A stretch of DNA of 64,000 bases from Bradyrhizobium sp. AZCC 1693 (GCF_036924745.1 NZ_JAZHSD010000001.1:992001-1056000); one strand, 5' to 3'. Counted from the first letter of the stretch, positions 1-9,476 are shown. Notes: generated by a model not told the origin, from the sequence alone. Translations and numbers: made by a program.

Positions 1-14
1 GCAATGACGCCAGT

Positions 15-28
15 TTGATGCACCTCAA
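15..28. promoter_or_regulatory. FixK/FNR-type box upstream of the phasin/phaC operon
   Basis: TTGATGCACCTCAA matches the TTGAT-N4-ATCAA consensus at 9 of 10 informative positions. It lies 63 bp before the start codon at 92, the same geometry seen for the other boxes in this window. This suggests microoxic activation of the storage-polymer genes. Binding is inferred only. Confidence 0.55.
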
Positions 29-91
29 TGTTCGGCCCGACGCCAGTGAATATCGTTTCGGGAGAAATTCAGAGATCGATCGGAGATTGTC

Positions 92-460
92 ATGGCAGAG
101 CTGTCTGAACGGGCCGCTTCCGGTTCCTTTCCAGCCGTCGCAAATGCAGAAGCGGAAGCCACCAAACTGAACCAGGGCGCGCTGCAGTTCATGCTTGGCG
201 CGCAGAAGATGATGTTCGAGGAATGGGTGTTTTTCGCCGACGAAATGCTGGAGCGAACGCGCACCGAGATGCATCTGTTCACGGAGTTCGTCGCGAAAAT
301 GGCGGCCGCGCATTCCGTCAGGGACGTCAAGACGATGTACCAGGAATGCGGCCAGCATCAACTCGACTTCTTTCGCCGCGACTCCGAACGGCTGTTCAGG
401 CATGGCGAGCGGATGATCGCGGCCACGTCGAAGCTGATCAGTGGCCGCGATCTCAACTGA
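92..460 (+). CDS. phasin-family protein (PHA granule-associated)
   Basis: This 122-residue protein is mostly amphipathic helix with no signal peptide. Its middle (about residues 35-115) is dense in aromatic and charged residues, as in phasin-type granule-coating proteins. The best argument is context: it ends 12 bp before a PHA synthase gene on the same strand. Phasins coat polyhydroxyalkanoate granules and influence their size and number. A FixK/FNR-like box lies 63 bp upstream. Start ATG at 92 is preceded by GGAG. Family assignment rests on length, composition and neighbour, so it is less certain than that of the next gene. Confidence 0.7.
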   Translation: MAELSERAASGSFPAVANAEAEATKLNQGALQFMLGAQKMMFEEWVFFADEMLERTRTEMHLFTEFVAKMAAAHSVRDVKTMYQECGQHQLDFFRRDSERLFRHGERMIAATSKLISGRDLN

Positions 461-472
461 TCGGCCAGGAAC

Positions 473-2344
473 ATGCACCAGAAATCGACACTGCCGACAG
501 CGGAAGTTACCGTTTTGCCGGTTCGCGCGCGTATGGCCGATCAGGGCGATGAACGGCAGCCGGTCGCGCCGATCGAACCGCAGGTTTCACCGCCGACGGA
601 AGGCGCGGCCGACGTCGAGACATATCAGGCCGACCGCGCCCTGCATGCCATGCTCGCTCGCCTGAGCGGCGGCATTTCGCCGGCCGCGTTGTTGCTGGCT
701 TATACTGACTGGCTAATGCATCTGGCCTCGTCGCCGCAGCGGCGGATCGAGATCGCGCAGGAAGCCCTGGTCGACACCGAGCGCTTCTTCGAAGCCGCGC
801 AGCGTTTCTTCTCGCCTGGGCAGGGACCGTGGTCGCTGATCGAGCCGCAGCCGCACGACAAACGCTTCGGGCGGCCGGAATGGGAGCACCCGCCGTTCAA
901 TCTGATGGCGCAGGCCTTTCTGCTCGGCGAACAATGGTGGCACAACGCGACCACGGGCCTGCGCGGCGTCGCGAAGCAGAACGAGGCGATCGTCGAATTC
1001 TCGGTCCGGCAGATGCTGGACGTGATGTCGCCTTCCAATTTTGCCGCGACCAATCCGGAAGTGCTGCGGCGAACATTCGAGAGCGGCGGCAACAATTTCG
1101 TGCGCGGCTGGCGAAACTTCTGCAGCGACTGGACACGCCTGATGTCGGCGGGCCTTGACGTGAGCCTTGGCCCCGTCGCGACCGGCGATTTCGTTGTCGG
1201 CGAGATGGTCGCCACGGCGCGCGGCAGGGTCGTATTCCGCAACGAACTTATCGAACTGATCCAGTACTATCCGACCACCGAAAAGGTGCATCCGGAGCCT
1301 GTTCTGATCGTGCCGGCCTGGATCATGAAGTACTACATTCTCGATCTGTCGCCGCAGAACTCGCTGGTGAAATATCTTGCGGGCGAAGGGTTCACCGTAT
1401 TCATGATCTCGTGGCGCAACCCTGATGCTGCCGACCGCGAAATCGCGTTTGACGATTATCGAAAGCTCGGCGTTGAAGCCGCGCTCGATACGGTCGGCGA
1501 CATCGTACCGGGCCGTCAGGTGCATGCGTTGGGTTATTGCCTTGGCGGCACGCTGCTATCGATCGCTGCCGCCACCATGGCGCGCGACGGCGACGATCGG
1601 CTGAAGTCGGTCAGCCTGCTTACCGCGCAAACCGATTTCACCGAGGCCGGCGAGCTGACCCTGTTTATCAACGAAAGCCAGGTCGCATTCCTCGAAGACA
1701 TGATGTGGGAACGCGGCGTGCTCGATACCACGCAGATGGTGGGCGCGTTCCAGCTGCTGCGCTCCAACGATCTGATCTGGTCGCGGCTTACCCGCGACTA
1801 TTTAATGGGGGAGCGGGCGGTGCCGAGCGATCTGATGGCCTGGAATGCCGATGCGACCCGCCTGCCATACCGGATGCATTCGGAGTATTTGCGCAAGCTG
1901 TTCCTCAACAACGATCTTGCCGGCGGGCGATATCTCGTCGAAGGCAAGCCGATCTCGCTGTCGGATATTCATACGCCGATGTTCGTGGTTGGCACCCTTC
2001 ACGATCATGTCGCGCCGTGGAAGTCTGTCTACAAGATCCACCGCCAGGTGGATGCCGACGTAACCTTCCTTCTCACCAGCGGCGGCCATAATGCGGGAAT
2101 CGTGGCGCCGCCCGGCGAACCGGGACATACTTACCGGATCAAGACCGAGGTGGCGCACGCCACCTATACCGGTCCTGACGAATGGCTGAACACGGTGGCA
2201 TCAGCCGAAGGATCGTGGTGGCCGGAATGGACGAAGTGGCTCTCCGCACGATCAGGCGAGCCATCCGAACCGCCGCGCATGGGAACCGACGCTGCACAGA
2301 CGAAGAACCTGCCTGAGGCGCCCGGCGATTACGTTCGCCACTGA
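473..2344 (+). CDS. phaC: class I poly(3-hydroxyalkanoate) synthase
   Basis: It polymerises (R)-3-hydroxyacyl-CoA into PHA at the granule surface. The lipase-box-like motif GYCLGGT places the catalytic cysteine at residue 356. The other triad members are Asp511 (in LHDHVAPW) and His539 (in SGGHNAG), the standard order for this alpha/beta-hydrolase family. At 623 residues it is near the usual size of class I enzymes, with a variable N-terminal region of about 60 residues. The ATG at 473 has AGGA only 2 nt away, so a later start such as ATG 533 is possible. It sits downstream of a phasin gene in a likely FixK-controlled operon. Confidence 0.95.
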   Translation: MHQKSTLPTAEVTVLPVRARMADQGDERQPVAPIEPQVSPPTEGAADVETYQADRALHAMLARLSGGISPAALLLAYTDWLMHLASSPQRRIEIAQEALVDTERFFEAAQRFFSPGQGPWSLIEPQPHDKRFGRPEWEHPPFNLMAQAFLLGEQWWHNATTGLRGVAKQNEAIVEFSVRQMLDVMSPSNFAATNPEVLRRTFESGGNNFVRGWRNFCSDWTRLMSAGLDVSLGPVATGDFVVGEMVATARGRVVFRNELIELIQYYPTTEKVHPEPVLIVPAWIMKYYILDLSPQNSLVKYLAGEGFTVFMISWRNPDAADREIAFDDYRKLGVEAALDTVGDIVPGRQVHALGYCLGGTLLSIAAATMARDGDDRLKSVSLLTAQTDFTEAGELTLFINESQVAFLEDMMWERGVLDTTQMVGAFQLLRSNDLIWSRLTRDYLMGERAVPSDLMAWNADATRLPYRMHSEYLRKLFLNNDLAGGRYLVEGKPISLSDIHTPMFVVGTLHDHVAPWKSVYKIHRQVDADVTFLLTSGGHNAGIVAPPGEPGHTYRIKTEVAHATYTGPDEWLNTVASAEGSWWPEWTKWLSARSGEPSEPPRMGTDAAQTKNLPEAPGDYVRH

Positions 2345-2355
2345 TTCGCGCGGCT

Positions 2356-2562
2356 CTACTGGCTGACGGGGCAGCTTGAAATGCCGAGGGCGACATAAAG
2401 CGGGCAGCTTCTGAAGAAGGCCGTCACGAGCGGCACCATGCCGAGCAGCCCGGCCCAGTGCCAGCCCTGAATGGCGAGGCCGTCCTGGAAAGCGTAGGCG
2501 ATCAGCGCCAACCCCAGGACGATCCGTATATATTGATCCAACGTTCCAATATTTACCGGCAT
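2356..2562 (-). CDS. YgaP-type two-helix membrane protein (DUF2892-like)
   Basis: A 68-residue protein starting MPVNIGTLDQYIRIVLGLAL, with two hydrophobic segments (about residues 12-28 and 34-52) and a C-terminal tail with two cysteines (SCPLY, SSCPVS). The N-terminal pattern and CPLY motif are typical of the transmembrane domain that in YgaP is attached to a rhodanese domain. Here it stands alone. It converges with phaC, 11 bp from its stop. A near-consensus FixK/FNR box lies 58 bp upstream, so low-oxygen induction is likely. A role in sulfur handling is only a family-based guess. Confidence 0.75.
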   Translation of the reverse strand: MPVNIGTLDQYIRIVLGLALIAYAFQDGLAIQGWHWAGLLGMVPLVTAFFRSCPLYVALGISSCPVSQ

Positions 2563-2620
2563 CGCAGCCCTCTCAGTGAATGAGCCGCGGCAAGCCTCTC
2601 ATGCAATGCCGCTGCCGGCA

Positions 2621-2634
2621 TTGATCTGTCTCAA
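2621..2634. promoter_or_regulatory. FixK/FNR-type box upstream of the DUF2892-like gene
   Basis: TTGATCTGTCTCAA, 9 of 10 matches to TTGAT-N4-ATCAA, is 58 bp upstream of the minus-strand start at 2562. It is about 147 bp from the plus-strand gene at 2782, which is less compatible with direct control of that gene. Confidence 0.55.
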
Positions 2635-2781
2635 CAATAAGTTGGCCGTCAAAGCTAAGGGAAGGCGTCAGCAGAGTTGTCATCGGGCTGAGGTCGTGTC
2701 CGGGTTAACATGCCGCGCCTGGAACACATTGCGCGCCATACCTGTTCACAGGGACCGTGACTCGCCGGGTACGAAACACCA

Positions 2782-5487
2782 ATGTCCACCTATCGCCTGA
2801 AGAATCTGCTTTCGCCGCATTCCGTCGCTCTGGCCGGGGCCAGCCCGCGCCATGGCTCGGTCGGCCGCGCCATCCTCAACAATATTCGCAAAGCCCAATT
2901 CAAGGGCGAATTCGGCCTCGTCAATCCGCGCTATCACGAGATCGATGGTGTTGCGAGCGTTGGCAGCATCGCAAAACTGGCTTTTGCGCCCGAACTTGTC
3001 GTCCTCACCGCGCCGGCGCAGACCATCGCAGGTCTGATCGACGAGGCAGGCCGCCGTGGTGCGGCCGGTGCGGTCATCGTCAGCGCCGGGCTCGGGCATG
3101 GTCCGGGTTCGCCAGCGGAGGCAGCGGAGCGGACGGCGCAAAAATACGGCATGCGGCTGATCGGCCCGAATTGCCTGGGCATCATGATGCCGGGCGTCAG
3201 CCTCAATGCGAGCTTTTCCGCGCATATGCCGGCCGCGGGAAATCTGGCGCTGATCTCGCAGTCCGGTGCCATTGCCGCGGGTATGGTGGACTGGGCGGCA
3301 CAGCGCGCCGTCGGCTTCTCCGGCATCGTTTCGATCGGCGACCAGCTCGATGTCGATATCGCCGATCTGCTCGATTACTTCGCGCTGGATGAAAGAACTC
3401 ATGCCATCCTGCTCTACATCGAGGCCATCAAGGATGCGCGCAAGTTCATGTCGGCGGCGCGCGCGGCCGCCAGGATCAAGCCCGTCGTGGTCGTCAAGTC
3501 AGGCCGGATGGCACAAGGCGCGCGGGCGGCTGCAACCCATACCGGCGCGCTGGCCGGGGCCGATGCGGTGTACGACGCCGCGTTTCAGCGCGCCGGTGTC
3601 CTGCGCGTATCGGATCTTCGCGAATTGTTCGACTGCGCAGAGACGCTCGGGCGGCTCAAATCACCGCCCGGAAAGCGGCTTGCGATCCTGACCAATGGCG
3701 GCGGCATCGGTGTGCTGGCGGTTGACCGGCTGGTCGAACTCGGCGGCATTCCCGCCGACATCTCGCCTGCGACCCGCGAGACACTCGATACGGTGTTGCC
3801 TCCGACGTGGTCGAAATCGAACCCCGTCGACATCGTCGGCGACGCCGATCCCGCGCGCTATGCCGCGGCGCTCGAAGCGTTGCTGGCCGACGCAAGCAAT
3901 GACGCCGTGCTGGTGATGAATGTCCAGACGGCGATTGCCCGCGCCGATGACATTGCAGCGGCCGTGGTCGGTGTGGTCGGGAAATATCGCGCCGAGCGGC
4001 GCATGTTGCAAAAGCCCGTGCTTGCGGTCTGGGTCGGGGCAGACCAGTCGATCAGCGACTTGCTGAGCGGCGCAGGAATTCCGAACTATCAGACCGGCGG
4101 CGACGCCGTCCTTGGCTTTATGCACCTGGTGCGCCATCGCGAGGTGGTGGAGGCGCTGGCGCAGGTTCCGCCGGCGATGCCGAGCGAGTTCGCGCCCGAT
4201 ACGAACGCGGCGCGGCAGATCGTTGCCGCGGCGCTGGCCGATGGCCGCTCCTGGCTCGATCCGATCGAAGTCAAGCGGCTGCTCGATGCCTATGACATCG
4301 CCGTCGTGCCGATCTTCGCCGCCGCCGATGCCGAAGAGGCGGTCGCCCATGCAAATGCAATCCTTGCGCAGGGCTCGACCGTCGTGCTCAAGATCATGTC
4401 GCGCGACATTGTGCATAAATCCGATGTCGGCGGCGTCGTGCTCAACCTCACCAACGCGGATGCGGTGCGCAAGGCGACCGCCGATATTCTCGCGCGCGCA
4501 AGGACGTTGCGGCCGGAGGCGCGGATTTCGGGCGTGATGGTGCAGCCGATGGTGGTGCGGGCAAAGGCGCGCGAGCTGATTCTCGGCCTGGCCGACGATC
4601 CCACCTTCGGCACCGTCGTTGTATTCGGCCGTGGCGGCACGGCGGTCGAGATCATCAACGACAAGGCGCTGGCGCTGGCGCTGGCGCTGCCGCCGCTCGA
4701 CCTGCAACTGGCGCGCAGCCTGATCGAGCGCACCCGTGTCTCGCGGCTGTTGCGCGCCTATCGCGACGTGCCGGCGGTGAAGCCGGATGCCGTCGCGATG
4801 GTTCTGGTCAAGCTGGCGCAGATGGCCGCCGACATTCCCGAAATCCGCGGGCTCGACATTAACCCGTTGCTGGCCGATGAAGCCGGTGTGCTCGCCGTCG
4901 ACGCCCGCGTCGTGATCGGCCGCGTGGCGCGGAAGTTTCGCGGTTCGGGCCCGGCGAATTTCGCCGTGCGGCCCTATCCCTCGCAATGGCAGCGTCACAT
5001 CGAGGTCAAGGACGGCTGGCGCGTGTTCGTTCGCCCGATCCGGCCCGAGGACGAGCCGCTGATCCACGCGATGTTGAAGCACGTCACGATGCACGACCTG
5101 CGGCTGCGGTTTTTCGCCCCGATGAAGGAATTTTCTCATGAATTCATCGCCCGCCTGACCCAGCTCGATTATGCCCGAGCGATGGCCTTTGTCGCATTCG
5201 ACGAGACGACCAACGAGCTGGTCGGCGTGGTCAGGATTCATTCGGACTCGATCTATGAGAGCGGCGAATATGCGATCCTGTTGAGATCGGACCTCAAGGG
5301 CAGGGGCCTCGGCTGGACCCTGATGCAGATGATCATCGAATACGCAAAATCCGAAGGGTTGAAAGCCATCTCCGGCGACGTGCTGGCCGAGAACACGGTC
5401 ATGCTCGCGATGTGCCGCAGCCTGGGCTTCGAGGTGAAGTCAGATCCGGTCGAGCACGACATCTGCAACGTCAAGCTGGCGCTTTAA
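2782..5487 (+). CDS. Pat-like protein: ADP-forming acyl-CoA ligase-type domains plus GNAT acetyltransferase
   Basis: A 901-residue protein. Residues about 5-130 form a CoA-binding Rossmann domain (LAGASPRHGSVG near the start). About 150-450 are succinyl-CoA-ligase-like domains. About 480-700 are an ATP-grasp domain (HKSDVGGVVLNL; FGRGGTAVEI). From about 745 to the end is a GNAT domain (VRPIRPEDEPLI; GRGLGWTLMQMI). This order is that of Pat-type protein lysine acetyltransferases, which acetylate and silence acyl-CoA synthetases. In some members the ligase part is catalytically dead and acts as a regulatory module. I cannot tell from sequence alone whether acyl-CoA synthesis is retained. It is flanked by microoxic genes but has no well-placed FixK box of its own. 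Confidence 0.88.
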   Translation: MSTYRLKNLLSPHSVALAGASPRHGSVGRAILNNIRKAQFKGEFGLVNPRYHEIDGVASVGSIAKLAFAPELVVLTAPAQTIAGLIDEAGRRGAAGAVIVSAGLGHGPGSPAEAAERTAQKYGMRLIGPNCLGIMMPGVSLNASFSAHMPAAGNLALISQSGAIAAGMVDWAAQRAVGFSGIVSIGDQLDVDIADLLDYFALDERTHAILLYIEAIKDARKFMSAARAAARIKPVVVVKSGRMAQGARAAATHTGALAGADAVYDAAFQRAGVLRVSDLRELFDCAETLGRLKSPPGKRLAILTNGGGIGVLAVDRLVELGGIPADISPATRETLDTVLPPTWSKSNPVDIVGDADPARYAAALEALLADASNDAVLVMNVQTAIARADDIAAAVVGVVGKYRAERRMLQKPVLAVWVGADQSISDLLSGAGIPNYQTGGDAVLGFMHLVRHREVVEALAQVPPAMPSEFAPDTNAARQIVAAALADGRSWLDPIEVKRLLDAYDIAVVPIFAAADAEEAVAHANAILAQGSTVVLKIMSRDIVHKSDVGGVVLNLTNADAVRKATADILARARTLRPEARISGVMVQPMVVRAKARELILGLADDPTFGTVVVFGRGGTAVEIINDKALALALALPPLDLQLARSLIERTRVSRLLRAYRDVPAVKPDAVAMVLVKLAQMAADIPEIRGLDINPLLADEAGVLAVDARVVIGRVARKFRGSGPANFAVRPYPSQWQRHIEVKDGWRVFVRPIRPEDEPLIHAMLKHVTMHDLRLRFFAPMKEFSHEFIARLTQLDYARAMAFVAFDETTNELVGVVRIHSDSIYESGEYAILLRSDLKGRGLGWTLMQMIIEYAKSEGLKAISGDVLAENTVMLAMCRSLGFEVKSDPVEHDICNVKLAL

Positions 5488-5494
5488 ACCAGCT

Positions 5495-5521
5495 CGATCC
5501 GATGCGGCTCGCCTCGGATCG
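5495..5521. terminator. inverted repeat between convergent genes, possible bidirectional terminator
   Basis: A perfect 8-bp stem (CGATCCGA ... TCGGATCG) with an 11-nt loop lies in the 48-bp gap between the convergent Pat-like and universal stress genes. There is no T-run, so intrinsic termination is uncertain. Confidence 0.35.
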
Positions 5522-5535
5522 AAGTCAGCGTACCG

Positions 5536-6375
5536 TCAATGCGAGAACAGGATCGGGAGCGGCGGCCTCGACAGCAGGCTCTTGGTGGCGCCGCCGAGGA
5601 TGAACTCGCGCCAGCGCGCGTGCCCATAGGCGCCCATCACGAGAACGTCGACCTGATGGGAAACGGTGTAGGCTTCGAGCACGTCGCCGATCCGCCGGCC
5701 GCCGGCATCGACCTTGTCGAGCACTACGTCGATGCCGTGGCGCGCCAGGTTCTTTGCCAGTGCTTCGGCGGAATGCTTGCTATCCAGTTTCTTTTCGTTG
5801 ATGACGGTGACGATCCGCACGTTCCTGGCCTTTTCGAGCAGCGGGATGGCATCGGAAACCGCGCGGGCTGCGGCGCGGCTGAAATCCCAGGCGATAGCGA
5901 CGGTCCCCAGTTCGAACGGGCGCCTCCCCGGACTCTCTGGCAGAACGAGGGTAGGCCGCCCCGATCCGAATATCACGGCTTCTGCGTACCGCTGGTCGTA
6001 GCTTTCCGGCACCGGCACGATGGTGAGGTCGCGGAGCCGCGCATGGTCTACCAGCAGATCGGGCACAGCGAAGGTGGGGCACTTTTCTAAATAGGTTTCG
6101 TGCAGAATGCCGACCTTGTTTGCCGCGGCGTCGAATGCAGCCAGCATGTCCTTGGCGCTGTTCCGACTCTTTTCCATTTCGCCTGCAATGATCCCGGGAA
6201 TATTGGCGGTCGAGCCGGAAAGGAAGTGTCCGGGTACCTCCACATGCACCTCGCAAACCACCGCCGCTAGATGAGCGCCGAAGGTTGCGGCGATCGCCAC
6301 CGCATCCTCGGCGATCGCCGCCGGGATGGGATCGGGATAACTCGTCAGTGTCAGCAGAATGTCCTTGACCGCCAT
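5536..6375 (-). CDS. tandem-domain universal stress protein
   Basis: A 279-residue cytosolic protein with two UspA-like halves (about 1-145 and 150-279). The second half ends in the nucleotide-binding signature GAYGHARWREFILGGAT (G-x2-G-H/x-R ... G-x9-G pattern). The ATG at 6375 is preceded by GAGGAG at good spacing, so I take it over in-frame codons further upstream, which would read through the promoter region. USP pairs of this kind are often induced by low oxygen. A degenerate FixK half-site lies 50 bp upstream. It follows the P-type ATPase gene by 83 bp and could also be co-transcribed with it. Confidence 0.9.
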   Translation of the reverse strand: MAVKDILLTLTSYPDPIPAAIAEDAVAIAATFGAHLAAVVCEVHVEVPGHFLSGSTANIPGIIAGEMEKSRNSAKDMLAAFDAAANKVGILHETYLEKCPTFAVPDLLVDHARLRDLTIVPVPESYDQRYAEAVIFGSGRPTLVLPESPGRRPFELGTVAIAWDFSRAAARAVSDAIPLLEKARNVRIVTVINEKKLDSKHSAEALAKNLARHGIDVVLDKVDAGGRRIGDVLEAYTVSHQVDVLVMGAYGHARWREFILGGATKSLLSRPPLPILFSH

Positions 6376-6425
6376 GGGATTCTCCTCTTCCGGGAACCAA
6401 GTTAGCGTCCCGTCAGCTTGGGTGT

Positions 6426-6439
6426 TTGATCCATCGCAA
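6426..6439. promoter_or_regulatory. degenerate FixK/FNR-like box upstream of the universal stress gene
   Basis: TTGATCCATCGCAA has one perfect half-site and a 3/5 second half. Its spacing of 50 bp to the start at 6375 fits the other boxes, which is the only reason to keep it. Confidence 0.3.
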
Positions 6440-6458
6440 GGCGGGCGCTTGGCCAGGT

Positions 6459-8996
6459 CTAGGATTGCAGCCGCGGGCGCAGCAGCGGCTTCAGCATTTC
6501 CAGCACGAGCAGCGCCATGACACCTGCACCGAGCGTGAGCGCGAGATCGTCGGCGTGGAGAGGGCCGAAGGCGAAGAGCTCGTTCGCGAATGGCCAGAGC
6601 AAAGTAAGGGCCAGGATGACGGCGACCGCGGCGAGCACCGCGGCCAGGGTCCGGTTCGGCCGCCGCAGGGCGGTGAGCAGCGATGCGCTGAAGGAGCGGT
6701 TGACCAGAATCAGGCTGACAATCACGACGATGAGCGAAAAAAACGTCAACGCCCGCACTTCGCGCACCGGCATGCCCCATTTCAGCGCTGCGACGTAAAC
6801 GGCGGCGACGGCCACAAACGCCAGCAACCCCTGCAGCAGGCTCCAGGCGACCAACGCCCGCGAGAAAAGCGGCTCGTCGGGGGAGCGCGGCCGCCGCCGC
6901 ATGACGTCGTCTTCCTCGGTTTCGGCCTCGAACACCAGCGAGCAGACCGGATCGATCACCATTTCGAGCAAGGCGATATGGATCGGCCCGAACAAGAGCG
7001 GCAGGCCGAACACCAGCGGCAGCAGCGCCAGGCCCGCGATGGGGACGTGAACGGCAAAGATAAAACTCATCGCCTTGCGCAAATTGTCGTAGATGCGGCG
7101 TCCGAGACGGATCGCCTTGACGATGGAGCCAAAATCGTCGTCAAGCAGCACGATGGCGGAAGCTTCGCGCGCCACGTCCGTTCCGCGCCCGCCCATCGCG
7201 ATGCCGATATGGGCAGCCTTCAGCGATGGCGCATCGTTGACGCCATCGCCGGTCATCGCGACAATCTCACCATTGCCCTTGTAGGCGTTGACGATGCGCA
7301 GCTTCTGGTTTGGCGTGATCCGCGCGAAGACACCGGCCGTTTCCACCCGGCCGGCCAATTCCGCCTCGTTCAATGTCTCGAGTTGTTCGCCGGTCACAAG
7401 CTCGCCGCGCTCAAGCCCGGCCTGCTGCGCGATCGCATTTGCAGTCGCCGGATAGTCGCCGGTGATCATGACGGCCTTGATGCCGGCGGATCGGCATTCG
7501 CGGACCGCCTCGACGACGCTGGCGCGCAGCGGATCAGCAAGGCCGACCAGTCCCAGCAATTCGAATCCAAGTTCGCGCGGCGACGTCGGCCAGGGCGGCC
7601 CGGCGTGGCTGGCGCGCGCAACGCCCAGCACGCGCAGGCCGGCGGAAGCCATCGCATCGATGGATTGCATCAGTGCCGCGCGGTCGGCCGAGCTCAACCG
7701 GCAAAGACCCGCTATCGCTTCGGGCGCGCCCTTGGTCGCGACAATGTATTCCGGCCGATCGCCATCCGCCTGCCAGATATGCGTTACGGCGAGGAGATCG
7801 GGCCGAAGACCATAGGCATGCACCAGCCTCCAGTGCGGATGCCGATAGGAAGCCTCGGTCAGCCGCTCGCGCGCCAAGGTGTGGAACGCCCGCTCCATCG
7901 GGTCAAACGGCTCGGGCGCGCTCGCGAGCAGGCCGAATTCACTCAAGTCATGGAACTGCGCCGGCATTTCGATGCCGGCCTGCGGGTGGAAGACGTTTCC
8001 ATCCTTCAGCCGCAGCTCGACGATCGTCATCCGGTTTTCAGTGAGGGTGCCGGTCTTGTCGGTGCACAGCACGGTGGCAGAGCCCAGCGTCTCGATCGCC
8101 GCCGCGCGCCGTGTCAGGACGCGCGCCAGCGAAATTCGCCACGCGCCCATCGCCATGAAGACGGTCAGGACGACCGGAAACTCTTCCGGCAGCATCGACA
8201 TGCCCAGCGCAATTCCGGCCAGCACCGCATCCAGCCATCCGCCGCGTGTGATGCCGTAGAGCAGCACCGCGAGCACGCTGACCCCGCCGCCGAGAACGGC
8301 AAACAGCCTGACGACGCGCCGTGTTTGCACCTGCAGGCGCGGTGGTTCGGTCTCGAGCGTCGCCAGCGACTGACCGATCTTGCCGATCTCGCTCTGCGTC
8401 CCGATGGCGGTTACTTCCGCCAGCCCCGATCCCCTCACCACCAGCGAACCGGAGAAGATGTGCGGCAGGTCGTCGCCTCCCGGATGCTGCGGTCCGGACC
8501 TCGGGCGATCGTCCCACGCGACCTTGCGCACCGGCACGGATTCGCCGGTCAGCGTGGATTCGTCGGCCTGAAGATCGCTGCAACGCAGAAGAACGGCGTC
8601 GGCGGGCACCCTATCGCCTTCGGACAGAACGATGAGGTCACCCCGCACGACGTCCCGGCCGGCGATCCGCTTGCGCTCGTCGTCGCGAATGACGAGCGCG
8701 CGGGGGCTCGTGAGGTCGCGCAACGCTTCCAGCACGCGCTCGGTCCGCGTCTCCTGCACCACGGTGATCACGATCGACATGGTCGCGAAGGCGACCAGGA
8801 TGATCGCCTCCTTCAGGTCGCCGAGCGCGAGGTAAACGAGGCCGCCAACCAAAAGCAGCGCCAGCATCGGCTCGCGCAGCACCTCGATCGCTATTCGAAA
8901 TGGTGTGCGCCGATCTGGTTGGGGAAGCTCGTTGTGTCCCTCAGCCTGAAGCCGCGCCGCAGCGTCGGCTTCACTGAGGCCGGAAAACGGTTTCAT
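6459..8996 (-). CDS. P-type cation-transporting ATPase (P2-like)
   Basis: An 845-residue inner-membrane ATPase. The phosphorylated aspartate is D313 in CTDKTGTLTEN. It has the actuator motif TGES, the hinge TGDGVNDAPSLKAAHIGIA, and an N-terminal cation-ATPase domain (LSEADAAARLQAEGHNELPQ). A C-terminal block of about six membrane helices (from about residue 640) places it with P2-type (Ca2+/Na+/H+) pumps rather than heavy-metal P1B pumps: there is no CPC motif and no N-terminal metal-binding domain. Ion specificity cannot be read safely. The start is only 3 bp after the stop of the gene at 9000-9425, indicating an operon headed by a gene with a FixK box. Confidence 0.92.
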   Translation of the reverse strand: MKPFSGLSEADAAARLQAEGHNELPQPDRRTPFRIAIEVLREPMLALLLVGGLVYLALGDLKEAIILVAFATMSIVITVVQETRTERVLEALRDLTSPRALVIRDDERKRIAGRDVVRGDLIVLSEGDRVPADAVLLRCSDLQADESTLTGESVPVRKVAWDDRPRSGPQHPGGDDLPHIFSGSLVVRGSGLAEVTAIGTQSEIGKIGQSLATLETEPPRLQVQTRRVVRLFAVLGGGVSVLAVLLYGITRGGWLDAVLAGIALGMSMLPEEFPVVLTVFMAMGAWRISLARVLTRRAAAIETLGSATVLCTDKTGTLTENRMTIVELRLKDGNVFHPQAGIEMPAQFHDLSEFGLLASAPEPFDPMERAFHTLARERLTEASYRHPHWRLVHAYGLRPDLLAVTHIWQADGDRPEYIVATKGAPEAIAGLCRLSSADRAALMQSIDAMASAGLRVLGVARASHAGPPWPTSPRELGFELLGLVGLADPLRASVVEAVRECRSAGIKAVMITGDYPATANAIAQQAGLERGELVTGEQLETLNEAELAGRVETAGVFARITPNQKLRIVNAYKGNGEIVAMTGDGVNDAPSLKAAHIGIAMGGRGTDVAREASAIVLLDDDFGSIVKAIRLGRRIYDNLRKAMSFIFAVHVPIAGLALLPLVFGLPLLFGPIHIALLEMVIDPVCSLVFEAETEEDDVMRRRPRSPDEPLFSRALVAWSLLQGLLAFVAVAAVYVAALKWGMPVREVRALTFFSLIVVIVSLILVNRSFSASLLTALRRPNRTLAAVLAAVAVILALTLLWPFANELFAFGPLHADDLALTLGAGVMALLVLEMLKPLLRPRLQS

Positions 8997-8999
8997 CGT

Positions 9000-9425
9000 T
9001 CAAAGATACGAAACCGTCGTCACCCGATAAGTGTGCATCCTGCCGCCTTCATTGAGCGAGACATACTCGCCGACGCGGAAACGCTCGTCCGCAAAGTGAT
9101 AGCCGACGTCGTCAGGCAAATTGGTCTCGCCGCCGTCGTAGTGGAAAGCCCAGCCGCCGCCGGCGTGGTGAACCAGGTGACCATGCTTGTCCTGCTGGTC
9201 CGGGCGCTGGCGTACAACCCGGCAGGCGTCGCGATGCTCGCGCCATAGTCTTGCATCGATGCGGTCCTCGGCATCGAGCGGCGCCACGATGATATAGGCC
9301 ACCTCGGCATCGCCTTCGGGATGGCCGGGCTCGCGGGCCAGCGCGAGGCGGAATTGCCGGAATTGTGCGGGCAGGGAAGCGTTCAGGATCGGCTTCGGCT
9401 GGGTCTTGGCTCTGGTCTCGGACAT
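9000..9425 (-). CDS. conserved hypothetical protein in the ATPase operon
   Basis: A 141-residue soluble protein without signal peptide. The core has AYIIVAPLDAEDRIDARLW and a tail reading RFRVGEYVSLNEGGRMHTYRV, which looks like a small beta-rich domain. I recognise the style from bradyrhizobial genomes but no function. It sits between a holin-like membrane protein and the P-type ATPase (3-bp gap to the latter), so a role with the pump or in the same stress response is likely. Confidence 0.8.
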   Translation of the reverse strand: MSETRAKTQPKPILNASLPAQFRQFRLALAREPGHPEGDAEVAYIIVAPLDAEDRIDARLWREHRDACRVVRQRPDQQDKHGHLVHHAGGGWAFHYDGGETNLPDDVGYHFADERFRVGEYVSLNEGGRMHTYRVTTVSYL

Positions 9426-9476
9426 CTCGCATGGCTCCTTGGTTTTTCCGGCATGAGGCTGCTGCCCGTGCCGTGA

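Noticed and set aside
3661..5241. Long minus-strand open frame inside the Pat-like gene
   Set aside because: Antisense to a well-supported 901-residue protein; composition (many R, H, D, Q) is typical of a shadow frame.
6426..9248. Very long plus-strand open frame opposite the P-type ATPase
   Set aside because: It is the antisense shadow of a clear ATPase with all motifs. The translated sequence is Arg/Gln/His-rich with no domain, as expected from high-GC antisense frames.
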